Shown here: piece after piece, positions 8,958 through 17,824 of the stretch
Layout of the letters: the number at the start of each line of letters is the position of its first letter
Numbering within the stretch: the stretch's first letter is position 1
Source of the DNA: an uncultured Bacteroidales bacterium
Lineage (GTDB): Bacteria; Bacteroidota; Bacteroidia; Bacteroidales; UBA11471
Direction of reading: 5' to 3'
NCBI GenBank assembly: GCA_944325415.1
Contig: CALUZW010000005.1
Coordinates: forward strand, 86,500-147,393
DNA: 60,894 nucleotides
Program-made: the position numbers and the translations under genes
The notes under the pieces: generated by a model
What the model saw: the letters and a program-made list of their open reading frames with translations, nothing else
What the model was told of the DNA's origin: nothing
Databases searched by the model: none

Positions 8958-9461
8958 ATGGAAACACGACTGTTTGAAAAGAAGCTCCTGCAACTGCAAG
9001 ACAACCTGCTGAACTTTGCCTACATGCTCACCTGCGACCACGACGAAGCCGAAGACCTGCTGCAAGACACGACGCTGAAAGCGCTCGACAACTGCGACAA
9101 GTATATCGACAACATCAATTTCAAGGGGTGGGTGTTCACCATCATGCGCAACATTTTCATAAACAACTACCGCAAGGGGGTGCGCAACCAGACCATCATC
9201 GACCAGACCGAAGATTTATATCACCTCAACCTCCCGCAGGAATCGGGATTCGATACCCCCGAAGGCTCTCTCGCGGTAAAGGAAATATCGAAGGTCATCA
9301 ACAAATTTCCCGACGAATACAAGATTCCCTTCTCGATGCATGTGGCCGGATTCAAATATCAGGAGATTGCCGAAAAAATGGATTTGCCGCTGGGCACGGT
9401 CAAGAGCCGCATATTCTTTGCCCGCCAGCGGTTGCAGGTGATTCTCAAAGATTACCGTTGA
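8958..9461 (+). CDS. ECF-type RNA polymerase sigma factor
   Basis: A 167-residue sigma-70 family protein with only regions 2 and 4. Region 2 (about residues 20-80) has ITCDHDEAEDLLQDTTLKAL-like residues and NFKGWVFTIMRNIFINNYRK. Region 4 (about residues 105-165) has FPDEYKIPFSMHVAGFKYQEIAEKM and the helix-turn-helix LPLGTVKSRIFFARQRLQ. No anti-sigma gene is adjacent. The next gene is convergent and its stop codon directly abuts this one. The target regulon is not readable here. Confidence 0.93.
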   Translation: METRLFEKKLLQLQDNLLNFAYMLTCDHDEAEDLLQDTTLKALDNCDKYIDNINFKGWVFTIMRNIFINNYRKGVRNQTIIDQTEDLYHLNLPQESGFDTPEGSLAVKEISKVINKFPDEYKIPFSMHVAGFKYQEIAEKMDLPLGTVKSRIFFARQRLQVILKDYR

Positions 9462-11444
9462 TTAATTGGAGAAGTTGACACACAGGCCAAACTGCAACAC
9501 GGCCGGGTTGTAGGGATAGTTGGGCATGATAAAATAGTTGTTCCCGCCGAACAGCCCCTGATTGAAGTGTGTGTACATGACATAGAAACGCACCATCTTC
9601 ATCTTCATGTTGGCATAGACATTCATGAGCGGATAGTTTCCCACCTTGACCTCATCTTGGGTATGAAACGAGAGAGTGGCCGGCTGGTAGGCCTCGGCAT
9701 AATAGGAGGTGTGGTATTTGCAGTCGACACCGAATTGCACCTGCAACACCTTGGCAATCTTAAAGTCGAGATACATCTGTGCATAAGCACTCAGGTCGGG
9801 CAGCGGAATGACCTTTGAATCGCTCGACTTCTGATACACGGCTTCGAGGTCGAGATTGAAAATGCCCCACTTTACCTTCTGTTTCACCGCGGCACTGAAT
9901 ACCTGCAAAATGCGACTGTCCTGCCGGGGCATGCAGCTGTTGTCGAAATAGACATAGTTCTGCACATTTTCCACACCGACATTGATAACCGTACCGGTCG
10001 AGGGGAGAGAGAACTCTCCTCCCACCCTGAATTTGCGTGTTTTACCGAAATCGTTATCCCAAATAAAGTGGTTCGACACATAATGGCGGTAATAAAATGC
10101 CGGCGTCAGGTTCTTGAAAAAGCCGTAAGCCCGCAACTGCACCGTCGTCTTGCGTATGTGGAAACGGGTCTGTATCTCGCCTTCGATATCGGTAGCTCCG
10201 GCATCGACGCCAAGAAGGCCCACCTTACCGTCGACCGTATAAGTGAGCAACTCACCCTGCTGCTTGGAGAGTACACCACCTACCCACAAGACATTCTCGG
10301 TAAAAATCTGTGGCGACTCCTTTACACTGAACAGGGCACCGCCGGTATCCAGCATCGGAATGTCGGGTGCCGTCCGCATGGCGGCGGGAATGAGATCGCT
10401 CATCAGCGTAAAGCGTCGTACCTCATGGGTCATATAGGCCGACATACCCATCTTGGCATACTTGTTAAACCCTTCGAGCAAGGATATGCCCAGCGTATTC
10501 TTCAACGACCAGTATTCGGTCGAGTCGTTGGTACCGTCCTTGCGGAAATAGGTATTGTCAAAGAAGGTGGTATCTTCGCTGGCCGACTGGTTGACAAACC
10601 TCCGCATGTTGCTGTTGTACTCGACCGTGTGTATAAAACTGGTTACGGGAGTAAATACATCGACCGTTGTCGTATCGTCGACCTGCTGGGTCTTGTAAAA
10701 GCCGAGGTTATAACGTTGGGTCAGATAATAGTTCTGCCCCCGCACGCGGTTGAAGGCATTGTAGAGATAGACGGGTATCGTCTGTGAATCAAATCCACCC
10801 TGCCCCGAAGCCACCTCGTCGGGGTCGAGAATGAAGCGAGTGTCGGATATACCACCGTTCTCCTGCGACACAAAATTGTAGGTGTTGGCAAAGGCGTGCA
10901 TCTGGTAACGGTCGCCTATGTAGGAGCCGGCCACCTGCCACGAGAGGTCTTTGTTGCCCTGGTGGTCGTAGTTACCTCTCGAATAGACATACTGTATGCC
11001 GGCGGCAATGGCCAGCCGCTTGTTGACATTGCCCGAGAACTCGGCTTTGAGGTCTTCCTGCTTGGTCTGCTTCCCGCCACCAAACAGATACGACGCCAGC
11101 GTCATGGGTATACGGGTATTGTAAAAGGTATAGTTCTCAGGGGTATAGATGAGGTAATCGTAGGGTTGCTTGAAGATGAACTGCGGCATATCGGGACGGT
11201 CGAAAAAGACTTTCGACATCGAAGCGCCGCCCAGATTTCCAGTGTAGGAATAGGCCGTAGAATAGGTAATCGGCAGGTCGGTAGTGTAGAAATCATCGAT
11301 AAGCGTGTCCATCGGCACCCGATAGGGTGTCCCCAAAGGCTGGGAAAGCCGCCATGCATAGGGCTCTCCTATCACCTGCTTCTTGGCGGCATATCCACAT
11401 ATCACCGACCACGCTAAAAGAGAAAATACCAAAAACCGCTTCAT
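9462..11444 (-). CDS. Putative outer-membrane porin (Porin_10 family)
   Basis: About 660 residues with a signal peptide (MKRFLVFSLLAWSVICGYAA) and a long chain of amphipathic, aromatic-rich beta strands. It has the form of the Bacteroidota Porin_10 family, including FDRPDMPQFIFKQPYDY and the final strand ending LQFGLCVNFSN with a terminal aromatic region. I choose the ATG at 11444, since an earlier start at 11480 places charged residues before the signal. Its stop codon lies directly against that of the convergent sigma gene. The ligand is unknown. Confidence 0.85.
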   Translation of the reverse strand: MKRFLVFSLLAWSVICGYAAKKQVIGEPYAWRLSQPLGTPYRVPMDTLIDDFYTTDLPITYSTAYSYTGNLGGASMSKVFFDRPDMPQFIFKQPYDYLIYTPENYTFYNTRIPMTLASYLFGGGKQTKQEDLKAEFSGNVNKRLAIAAGIQYVYSRGNYDHQGNKDLSWQVAGSYIGDRYQMHAFANTYNFVSQENGGISDTRFILDPDEVASGQGGFDSQTIPVYLYNAFNRVRGQNYYLTQRYNLGFYKTQQVDDTTTVDVFTPVTSFIHTVEYNSNMRRFVNQSASEDTTFFDNTYFRKDGTNDSTEYWSLKNTLGISLLEGFNKYAKMGMSAYMTHEVRRFTLMSDLIPAAMRTAPDIPMLDTGGALFSVKESPQIFTENVLWVGGVLSKQQGELLTYTVDGKVGLLGVDAGATDIEGEIQTRFHIRKTTVQLRAYGFFKNLTPAFYYRHYVSNHFIWDNDFGKTRKFRVGGEFSLPSTGTVINVGVENVQNYVYFDNSCMPRQDSRILQVFSAAVKQKVKWGIFNLDLEAVYQKSSDSKVIPLPDLSAYAQMYLDFKIAKVLQVQFGVDCKYHTSYYAEAYQPATLSFHTQDEVKVGNYPLMNVYANMKMKMVRFYVMYTHFNQGLFGGNNYFIMPNYPYNPAVLQFGLCVNFSN

Positions 11445-11447
11445 ATA

Positions 11448-11476
11448 CGGGTGCAAATATAAGGCAAATATATGAG
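11448..11476 (-). promoter_or_regulatory. Two tandem TATATTTGC elements before the porin gene
   Basis: On the minus strand the sequence runs TATATTTGCC then TATATTTGCA, the second only a few bases before the porin ATG at 11444. Use of the proximal copy would give an almost leaderless message, and the distal copy a leader of roughly 20 bases. A TTG lies 16 bases before the second copy, which is shorter than the usual spacing. Confidence 0.45.
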
Positions 11477-11540
11477 ACAACTCCCATCGCTCTTCCTAAA
11501 AAGAGAGAAAAGGAGTTGCACTTGCTTACACAATCTTACG

Positions 11541-11580
11541 AAAAATTCCCGGTTTGTCTTCAAAATAAAATCGGGGAATT
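11541..11580 (-). terminator. Probable terminator of the GIY-YIG gene pair
   Basis: On the minus strand AATTCCC-CG pairs with CCGGGAATT across a loop of about 19 bases and is followed by TTTCG. It lies 57 bases past the stop of the second GIY-YIG gene and upstream of the porin promoter. The stem is imperfect. Confidence 0.5.
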
Positions 11581-11636
11581 GACATTTAATATTATTACAA
11601 CAGCCGCTAAAAAACGAAAGAAGAGCGATAAATTTA

Positions 11637-12167
11637 TTACTCTGTAATTTTCAATTTATTTGAAATAAATAATTTGTATTCATTAGAACAATCCTCTTTC
11701 TTGTAAACTATAACATCGGGCATCATATTTCCTATGGACTTTTTAGGGAGTCGCAAACATTCTGAATTACGCTTAAAATGTATCCATTCATTTATAAGAT
11801 ACACATTCTTATCCGGTAAAGTTTTATTTATGACATTTAATAGTTCACCTTCGGCAGCAAAATACGAGGTAAGCATCTTTTCTACAAGTATGACATCTTG
11901 GTGTATAGCTCTTTTATTAACTATTGTTCCTATCCAAATTTCATTAATATATGAAAACTCATTAATATGATGATTTTTATCGTTTAATCTATCCGTCAAC
12001 AATTTTCTTTCTGCCTTACCAATATAATAATGAATCTGGTTTTTTAAGTTTTTCTTCTTTCCACTTATCAAATACAAATTAAACGTCGTCTTTTGAGAAA
12101 TTTCCCATTTTCTAACTTGTTCTACCTGAAATGGGCCATACCACCTTACAACAAAAACTTTTTCCAT
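11637..12167 (-). CDS. GIY-YIG nuclease-like protein (second gene of AT-rich pair)
   Basis: A 176-residue protein that carries a recognisable GIY-YIG fold. LYLISG (residues 31-36) corresponds to the GIY strand and YYIG (47-50) to the YIG strand. A candidate catalytic Arg is R60 in LLTDRLNDKNH, and a candidate metal-binding Glu is E96 in LVEKMLTSYF. The first 28 residues (VVRWYGPFQVEQVRKW) precede the nuclease core and the last 50 form a short tail I cannot assign. It starts 2 bases after the stop of the upstream GIY-YIG gene, so the two are surely translated together. The DNA is strikingly AT-rich: the 60 bases from 11641 contain only 12 G or C. Function, for example defence, repair or a mobile-element trait, is unknown. 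Confidence 0.75.
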   Translation of the reverse strand: MEKVFVVRWYGPFQVEQVRKWEISQKTTFNLYLISGKKKNLKNQIHYYIGKAERKLLTDRLNDKNHHINEFSYINEIWIGTIVNKRAIHQDVILVEKMLTSYFAAEGELLNVINKTLPDKNVYLINEWIHFKRNSECLRLPKKSIGNMMPDVIVYKKEDCSNEYKLFISNKLKITE

Positions 12168-12169
12168 AT

Positions 12170-12955
12170 TTAATATTCAAACTCATTAGTTCCTATCGAA
12201 ATATATCTAATGGCTCCCCCACTTCCAAATGGATAATCACTCACATCTTTATTGAGATATGGTGAATCTGTAACTAAGGTTCCATGAAAACAGCATCTTT
12301 CTTTATTGAAACGGACCTTTTTTTCATCATCATAGAAAGTCCACTCATAACTTTCAACTTTGATAACCGACCTTACTACGCCACGATATACCCCTAACAC
12401 ATATGCTATTTTACATGCACGAGACCTTGCAATAGACCAATATTTACGCGTTTTTTCATAAATATTTATCCTCTTATAAACGCCATGAGCTTTTGCATCA
12501 TCAAAACTTCTATTCAAACTAACCAATAACAAACATTCTTTTGGATGATTTATCGCAATCTTTTCGCAATCGTAAATAGCACTTATTTCCTCTACGGTTT
12601 TAATACCTTCGTCCCACTGATGATGTCCACCTTGTATGTTAGCCAATACCTGTTCGGTATTAAATTTGGGATATGTAAGAAGATCTATAAGAACGGATTC
12701 TATTTGAAAAGCCTCTTTTTCAGACAATTTATGACGAAGTATGTAATATTCAATTTTCACTCCGGAGGCAATAATATCACGAATCAAATTCAATTTTAAA
12801 GACTCATCATCTTCTTGAAGAGCCGCCTTACAATGTTGAAACACTCTATTTCCACAACCCTTCCCGATATAAAATATCTTATTATTTCGAGGGTCTATCA
12901 ATGAATAGACATAAAAGCCTAATTCTTCTATAACCTTATCGCTAAATTTATCCAT
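12170..12955 (-). CDS. LEM-3-like GIY-YIG endonuclease-domain protein (first gene of AT-rich pair)
   Basis: A 261-residue protein with a clear N-terminal GIY-YIG domain of the LEM-3-like class. It has FYVYSLID (14-21), FYIGKGCGNRVFQH (YIG at 29-31, Arg37) and a Glu at residue 86 in FQIESVLIDLL, so all expected catalytic positions are present. The region from about 120 to 261 (with RSRACKIAYVLGVYRGVV and YEWTFYDDEKKVRF) is a second domain I cannot name. Codon use is AT-rich like its partner, unlike the genes on both sides. Only 53 bases separate it from the beta-barrel gene upstream on the same strand. No convincing promoter is visible, so readthrough is possible. Confidence 0.8.
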   Translation of the reverse strand: MDKFSDKVIEELGFYVYSLIDPRNNKIFYIGKGCGNRVFQHCKAALQEDDESLKLNLIRDIIASGVKIEYYILRHKLSEKEAFQIESVLIDLLTYPKFNTEQVLANIQGGHHQWDEGIKTVEEISAIYDCEKIAINHPKECLLLVSLNRSFDDAKAHGVYKRINIYEKTRKYWSIARSRACKIAYVLGVYRGVVRSVIKVESYEWTFYDDEKKVRFNKERCCFHGTLVTDSPYLNKDVSDYPFGSGGAIRYISIGTNEFEY

Positions 12956-13008
12956 CTATAATTTATATTCTTTTTCTCACAAAAGAAAACTCCAACCGAG
13001 AGGGGAAA

Positions 13009-14088
13009 TTATTTTTTCTTGCGCCAACGCAGCTGCTTGCGCACAGGGCTATCTTTTTTGAACATATCGTTGTCGATAATGACCCGGAAGGTGATGAGCT
13101 GTTGCGAACACCACTTCACACCGTCGTAATGATGCACCGACGATACTTTGAGGTCGAACTTTTCGTTCTGGAACGGGTGCCAATAGGCTTCGAGACGGTT
13201 GTAAACATCGTCGCGCGTGCGGTAAAAGGCCGAGCCGGTATAGAGACTCGACGCATAGCTCTCGTAATAGGGCATGAGACAACCTCCCATATACAGGGTA
13301 TTGTAGAGTCCCAACTTGAACTTCTCGACACGGGCTTCGACCTGCACGCCGTGGGGCTTGACGTAGTGGCCTACGTAGGTACGGTCGTTCTGCACGGCCT
13401 GCAACCAGCCGGCACTCAATTTGAGCTTGTCGAACCATAAACGGCCACCCAGGTCGACTCCTACCCGCGGATAGAGCCAAATGTTGTCGACCACGCCGCC
13501 ATCGACACTGGTACCGGCGTGGTGGTGCATCATCAACTCATATTCACCGTAAAGCCACGAGAGCGGATAGTAGCGACCCGAGGTATAAACGATGAAACGC
13601 TCGCGGGTCGTTGCGGTCTGATGTCCGTCCCAATCGCAAAAGACCTCGATATAGTTCTTGTCGTCGGGTATATACTGCAAGAGCAGTCCGTCGATGGTAT
13701 TGTCGAAAAACTTGATGGAGTCGCAGAAGAAGGCTTCGCTCCCGCCCTTTACCTGCCGGCGGGGTATGATACCGGCCGATACATTGAAGCGACTGTCGCG
13801 GTAATTGTAGAAAAACAGGAAGTTGACGTCCATATCACAGGTAGGCGCGCCAAAATTGCGCAAGGCACTCACTCCCACCTGTATCGAGTTTCCCCGCCAG
13901 CCGAGCCCTACCAGCGGATTGATATATCCTCCGAATATCGTCTGCGGCCAGTTGTATTTACTCTTTCCATACTCTCTGTTGTCGAACGTCATGTCGACAT
14001 CGACACTCCACAAAAACTCTTGGGCCGACAGCGAGGCCGACAGCAGAATTCCGAGCATCAGGAATCCTATTTTCCGAGGAAATCTCAT
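13009..14088 (-). CDS. Signal-peptide beta-barrel-like protein of unknown function
   Basis: A 359-residue protein I cannot assign to a named family. A signal peptide is clear (MRFPRKIGFLMLGILLSASLSAQ). The mature part is rich in alternating aromatic and polar strands (FLFFYNYRDSRFNVSAGII, LGGRLWFDKLKLSAGW, FKLGLYNTLYMGG), as in outer-membrane barrels. A HYDGVKWCSQQLITFRVIID strand and a very basic tail (RKQLRWRKKK) end it. The tail is odd for a barrel, whose last strand normally ends in an aromatic residue. Base composition matches the surrounding chromosome. The GIY-YIG pair follows on the same strand. Confidence 0.65.
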   Translation of the reverse strand: MRFPRKIGFLMLGILLSASLSAQEFLWSVDVDMTFDNREYGKSKYNWPQTIFGGYINPLVGLGWRGNSIQVGVSALRNFGAPTCDMDVNFLFFYNYRDSRFNVSAGIIPRRQVKGGSEAFFCDSIKFFDNTIDGLLLQYIPDDKNYIEVFCDWDGHQTATTRERFIVYTSGRYYPLSWLYGEYELMMHHHAGTSVDGGVVDNIWLYPRVGVDLGGRLWFDKLKLSAGWLQAVQNDRTYVGHYVKPHGVQVEARVEKFKLGLYNTLYMGGCLMPYYESYASSLYTGSAFYRTRDDVYNRLEAYWHPFQNEKFDLKVSSVHHYDGVKWCSQQLITFRVIIDNDMFKKDSPVRKQLRWRKKK

Positions 14089-14250
14089 TTTCTGTAATTT
14101 TTGAACCGGTACAAAAATACGACAAATTCATAAAGAAATGCCCATATTCAACTATTTTGGCACACGTTTTCTGGCGTTTTCAGCGGGAATATTGTTCGAT
14201 TTATCTTCGGCTTTCATTCTTTTTCCAGATGACAGGAAGCGGCCCGAAAA

Positions 14251-14394
14251 AGTCAACGGCGAAATCTTCGCTTTCTCCCCCGCCTCTGCTCCCGGCTTTC
14301 GCTATCTTTTCAGAAGAGAGGAGGCGCCTCGGCATAGTCAACGGCGAAATCTTCGCTTTCGCCTTGCCTCTGCTCTCGGCTTTCACTATCTTTG
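14251..14394. repeat. Imperfect direct repeat carrying the MATE gene promoter
   Basis: Two copies of about 60 bases (14251-14310 and 14336-14394, offset 84-85) share AGTCAACGGCGAAATCTTCG and most of the following sequence up to CTATCTTT. Only the second copy has a full promoter (TTG, 20 bases, TATCTTTG). The first has lost the TTG and ends TATCTTTT. The 332-base gap 14089-14420 contains no gene I can support besides this repeat. Confidence 0.85.
14364..14394 (+). promoter_or_regulatory. Promoter of the MATE transporter gene
   Basis: TTG at 14364-14366, 20 bases, TATCTTTG at 14387-14394. The start of transcription should fall about 20 bases before the ATG at 14421. It lies inside the downstream copy of the direct repeat. 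Confidence 0.72.
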
Positions 14395-14420
14395 CCCCCG
14401 TTTTTTCGGAATAGTTCTAT

Positions 14421-15770
14421 ATGGCATCAATTTTCAGAAGATACGCTCCGCACTACCGCTCGTTGCTGGTCATGGGGGTTCCTATCATGGTGGGACAACT
14501 GGGTATCATTCTCACCGGCTTTGTCGACAATATCATGGTGGGACATCACACCACCGAAGAGCTGTCGGCAGCCTCCTTTGTGAACAACATCTTCATGCTG
14601 CCACTCATGTTTGCCACCGGTTTTGCCATGGGCATCACCCCTCTTATCGGCGAACAGACGGGCCGCAACGAATTGCTCCGTGCCGGACAGACTTTCCGTT
14701 ACGGGCTATACGCCAACGCCATACTGGCCGTCATACTCATCGGCATTATGGGCACGCTATACTTCTTTCTCGACCGCTTGGGTCTCCCGGCGGAACTGCT
14801 GCCGCTGATGCGCCCCTACTACCTGCTTCATCTCGTGGGGCTGATTCCGGTACTGCTCTTCAACGCATTCAAGCATTTTGCCGACGGGACGACCGACACG
14901 CTCACCCCCATGTTCATATTGCTTGCCAGCAACCTGCTGAACATCATAGGCAATGCCCTTCTTATCTACGGATATGCCGGCTTTCCCGAATGGGGTCTTT
15001 TCGGAGCCGGTGTGTCGACTCTCATCGCCCGCATATTCACCATCGCAGCCGGGTGGGGCATATTTCTGTACCGGAAGCGTTACCGCCGTTTCCGCTCGGG
15101 CTTTTTCCGCCTCCCTGCCGACAGACGCCTCTACCGGCCTATACTCACCATGGGTATCCCCGTGGCTCTGCAACTGGGCATGGAGACGGGCTCGTTCAGC
15201 CTGAGCGTCATCTTCATCGGCTGGATAGGCAGCACGGCTCTCGCCGCACACCAGGCCGCCGTAACCTTCTCTACCATCGGATTCCTGCTCTATTCGGGTA
15301 TCGGTGCCGCCATCACCATCGGGGTGAGTAACGCTCGCGGCAGCAACCGCGCGCACGAAATAAGGCCCATCGTCACAGCGGGTATCCACATCGTACTTGC
15401 TCTTATTCTGGTCGTTACTTCGGTCATGTTCTTTACCCGCCAGTACATCGGGTACATCTTTACCGACTCGTCCGAGGTGGCTCTGCTCGTATCGGCCATC
15501 ATCATTCCCATGATGGTGTACCAACTGGGCGACGGCATGCAGATTTCGCTCGCCGGCGCACTGCGCGGACTCGGTGTGGTGAAGCCCATGGTGTGGATAG
15601 CCTTTGTCAGCTATTTCGTCGTGAGCCTGCCGGCCTCATACCTCTTTGCCTTTGTGTGCAACGGTGGAGCCCCGGGCGTGTGGTGGGGCTACCCCGTAGG
15701 GCTCTCTTGCGCAGCATTGCTCTTTTTCCGGCAATTCAGGTCGAACAGCGCACCGGCTTCACAGGTTTAG
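14421..15770 (+). CDS. MATE-family multidrug/toxin exporter
   Basis: A 449-residue inner-membrane protein with about twelve hydrophobic helices in two homologous halves, the form of cation-coupled MATE (NorM/DinF) exporters. Family signatures include GVPIMVGQLGIILTGFVDNIMVGH at the N-terminus and GIPVALQLGMETGSFSLSVIFIGWIG at the start of the second half, with LAAHQAA after it. Length is normal and the frame is intact. It is monocistronic, convergent with the YgiQ gene 87 bases away. The transported compounds cannot be inferred. Confidence 0.94.
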   Translation: MASIFRRYAPHYRSLLVMGVPIMVGQLGIILTGFVDNIMVGHHTTEELSAASFVNNIFMLPLMFATGFAMGITPLIGEQTGRNELLRAGQTFRYGLYANAILAVILIGIMGTLYFFLDRLGLPAELLPLMRPYYLLHLVGLIPVLLFNAFKHFADGTTDTLTPMFILLASNLLNIIGNALLIYGYAGFPEWGLFGAGVSTLIARIFTIAAGWGIFLYRKRYRRFRSGFFRLPADRRLYRPILTMGIPVALQLGMETGSFSLSVIFIGWIGSTALAAHQAAVTFSTIGFLLYSGIGAAITIGVSNARGSNRAHEIRPIVTAGIHIVLALILVVTSVMFFTRQYIGYIFTDSSEVALLVSAIIIPMMVYQLGDGMQISLAGALRGLGVVKPMVWIAFVSYFVVSLPASYLFAFVCNGGAPGVWWGYPVGLSCAALLFFRQFRSNSAPASQV

Positions 15771-15857
15771 TCACGAAGCCTTTGCCCCACTCCTTGCACG
15801 ACCGTCTTTTCCTTCGTCATATCAACCGGAGACGAAGGGCATAACTATTCGTCGGGC

Positions 15858-17822
15858 CTATTTCTTGCGGTTTTTCAACTTCATCGCCTCCCGGCGCTTG
15901 GCTGCATTGAAATTGGGATTATACGACGAAACCTTCGTCTTTCGCCCGGCTTCCCGCTCAGAGACATCGCGGCAGCGGGCAGCGGCTCCCGGGCCATAGA
16001 GTTTTACCAGCAAATCTTCCCGTCCCATGCGACGCAACGCCTGCTCAATACCCCGTCGGGCCTCGGGCTTGTACCAGAAAAAGAACTGCCGTTGCGCCAG
16101 TTTCTCTTCGGCGGTGTGTGCTGTATAGACCCGCTCTCCCGTATGGGGGTCATACCCCGTATAATACATCTCGGTGGCCAGGGTCATGGGCGTAGGAGTA
16201 AAGTCCTGCACCTGTTCGAGATGGAAGTGCAGACTCTTGGTAATAGCCGCCAGCTCGGCCATGTCGGCTGCTTCGCAGGCAGGGTGGCTCGAAATGAAAT
16301 AGGGTATCAGCTGCTGGTTCAGCCCCTCCTCCCGGTTGATGCGTTCGAAAATCGTGCGGAACTGCTCAAAGAAACCAAAACCGGGTTTGCGCATACAGTA
16401 AAGTACCCGCGAAGAGGTGTGTTCGGGGGCCACTTTGAGACGGCCCGACACATGACGGGTTATCAACTCACGGGTGTACTCCCGCGAAGCCGCATTGAGA
16501 GCTTCGTCGTCGTTGCGGTGCAGCAGCAGGTCGTAGCGTACGCCACTGCCTATAAAAGAGCGTTTTATCCCGGCCTTGGCATCGACCGCCCGGTAGAGAT
16601 GCAACAGCGGACGGTGGTCAACCTGCATATTGGGGCACACCGAAGGCCACAGGCACGAGGGGCGCTTGCACACCCGGCACGCCTGCGGTTTCTTGCCCGT
16701 CATGCGGTACATGTTGGCCGACGGGCCTCCCAGGTCGCTGATGTAGCCCTTGAAGCCGGGCATGGCAATAATACGGTCGACTTCGCGCAAGACCGAGGCT
16801 TCGGAGCGCGACGATATGTATTTGCCCTGATGGGCCGAGATGGTACAAAAAGCACAACCGCCGAAACAGCCCCGGTGCAAGGTTACCGAAAACTTTATCA
16901 TCTCAAAAGCCGGTATGGTCTTGTCTTTGTAGCGCGGGTGAGGCAATCGGGTGTATGGCAGGTCATATATGGCATCGAGCTCTTCGCCGGTAAGCGGCGG
17001 GAAGGGCGGATTTATTTTCAGGGCCTTGTCGCCGCAGCGCTGCCACAGCAGACGGGCCGTATAGCGGTTGGACTCCTCCTCGACCAGGCGGAAATTGCGG
17101 GCCTGCACCTTCTTTCTGCGCAGGCACTCCTCGTGCGAAGCAAGAATACAATGGTGGTCCGACTCCTTTTCGTCGGGCAGTTCCGAAGCATCGAGGGCAA
17201 CAACCGTCTGGGGAATGTCGTGCAGGGCAGCGAGAGGTTCGCCGGCCTGCAAACGGCGGGCTATCGTACACATCGTCTGCTCGCCCATGCCATACGAGAG
17301 AATATCGGCACCGCTCTCGATAAGAATACTCGGCCGCAAAGCGTCCTGCCAATAGTCGTAATGGGTAACGCGACGCAGAGAAGCCTCAATACCCCCTATC
17401 ACCACAGGAACGTCGGGATAAAGCTGTTTGAGTATGCGGGTATAGACGATGGTCGGATAGTCGGGACGCATGCCGGCACGACCGTCGGGCGTATAGGCAT
17501 CGTCGGAACGTAACCGCTTGTTGGCGGTGTAATGGTTGACCATCGAATCCATGGCTCCGGCCGATACGCCGAAAAAGAGACGTGGACGGCCCAACTTCTT
17601 GAAATCACGCAGGTCGTCGCGCCAGTTGGGCTGAGGCACAATGGCCACACGCAGCCCCTCGGCTTCCAGCACACGGCCGATAACCGCCACGCCGAACGAG
17701 GGGTGATCGACATAGGCGTCGCCCGAGAAGAGAATCACATCGACCCATTCCCAGCCGCGCTGTTCCAGTTCCTTGCGGGTAGTGGGCAACCAGGAGTGCT
17801 TATCGGTAAGGGGTGCTTGCAT
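15858..17822 (-). CDS. YgiQ-family radical SAM protein
   Basis: A 654-residue radical S-adenosylmethionine protein of the YgiQ (UPF0313) family, whose reaction is not established. The cluster-binding motif is HRGCFGGCAFCTIS, near residue 320. A YgiQ-type N-terminal domain (FSGDAYVDHPSFGVAVIGRVLEA, VVIGGIEASLRRVTHYDYWQD) precedes it. A second Cys-rich stretch (CRVCKRPSCLWPSVCPNM) and a C-terminal DUF3362-like region with an Arg/Lys-rich tail follow. It begins 2 bases after the uvrB stop codon, so it is translated from the same message. The link to DNA repair is positional only. Confidence 0.93.
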   Translation of the reverse strand: MQAPLTDKHSWLPTTRKELEQRGWEWVDVILFSGDAYVDHPSFGVAVIGRVLEAEGLRVAIVPQPNWRDDLRDFKKLGRPRLFFGVSAGAMDSMVNHYTANKRLRSDDAYTPDGRAGMRPDYPTIVYTRILKQLYPDVPVVIGGIEASLRRVTHYDYWQDALRPSILIESGADILSYGMGEQTMCTIARRLQAGEPLAALHDIPQTVVALDASELPDEKESDHHCILASHEECLRRKKVQARNFRLVEEESNRYTARLLWQRCGDKALKINPPFPPLTGEELDAIYDLPYTRLPHPRYKDKTIPAFEMIKFSVTLHRGCFGGCAFCTISAHQGKYISSRSEASVLREVDRIIAMPGFKGYISDLGGPSANMYRMTGKKPQACRVCKRPSCLWPSVCPNMQVDHRPLLHLYRAVDAKAGIKRSFIGSGVRYDLLLHRNDDEALNAASREYTRELITRHVSGRLKVAPEHTSSRVLYCMRKPGFGFFEQFRTIFERINREEGLNQQLIPYFISSHPACEAADMAELAAITKSLHFHLEQVQDFTPTPMTLATEMYYTGYDPHTGERVYTAHTAEEKLAQRQFFFWYKPEARRGIEQALRRMGREDLLVKLYGPGAAARCRDVSEREAGRKTKVSSYNPNFNAAKRREAMKLKNRKK

Positions 17823-17824
17823 AT

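Noticed and set aside
11637..12955. GIY-YIG pair as a homing intron or intein remnant
   Set aside because: The pair lies between complete genes and does not interrupt one. No intron or recombinase features are visible beside it. A lost element cannot be excluded.
15811..15838. CCTTCGTC/GACGAAGG hairpin between the MATE and YgiQ genes
   Set aside because: The stem is good but neither strand continues with a T-run, so I did not call a terminator, although it may serve as one.
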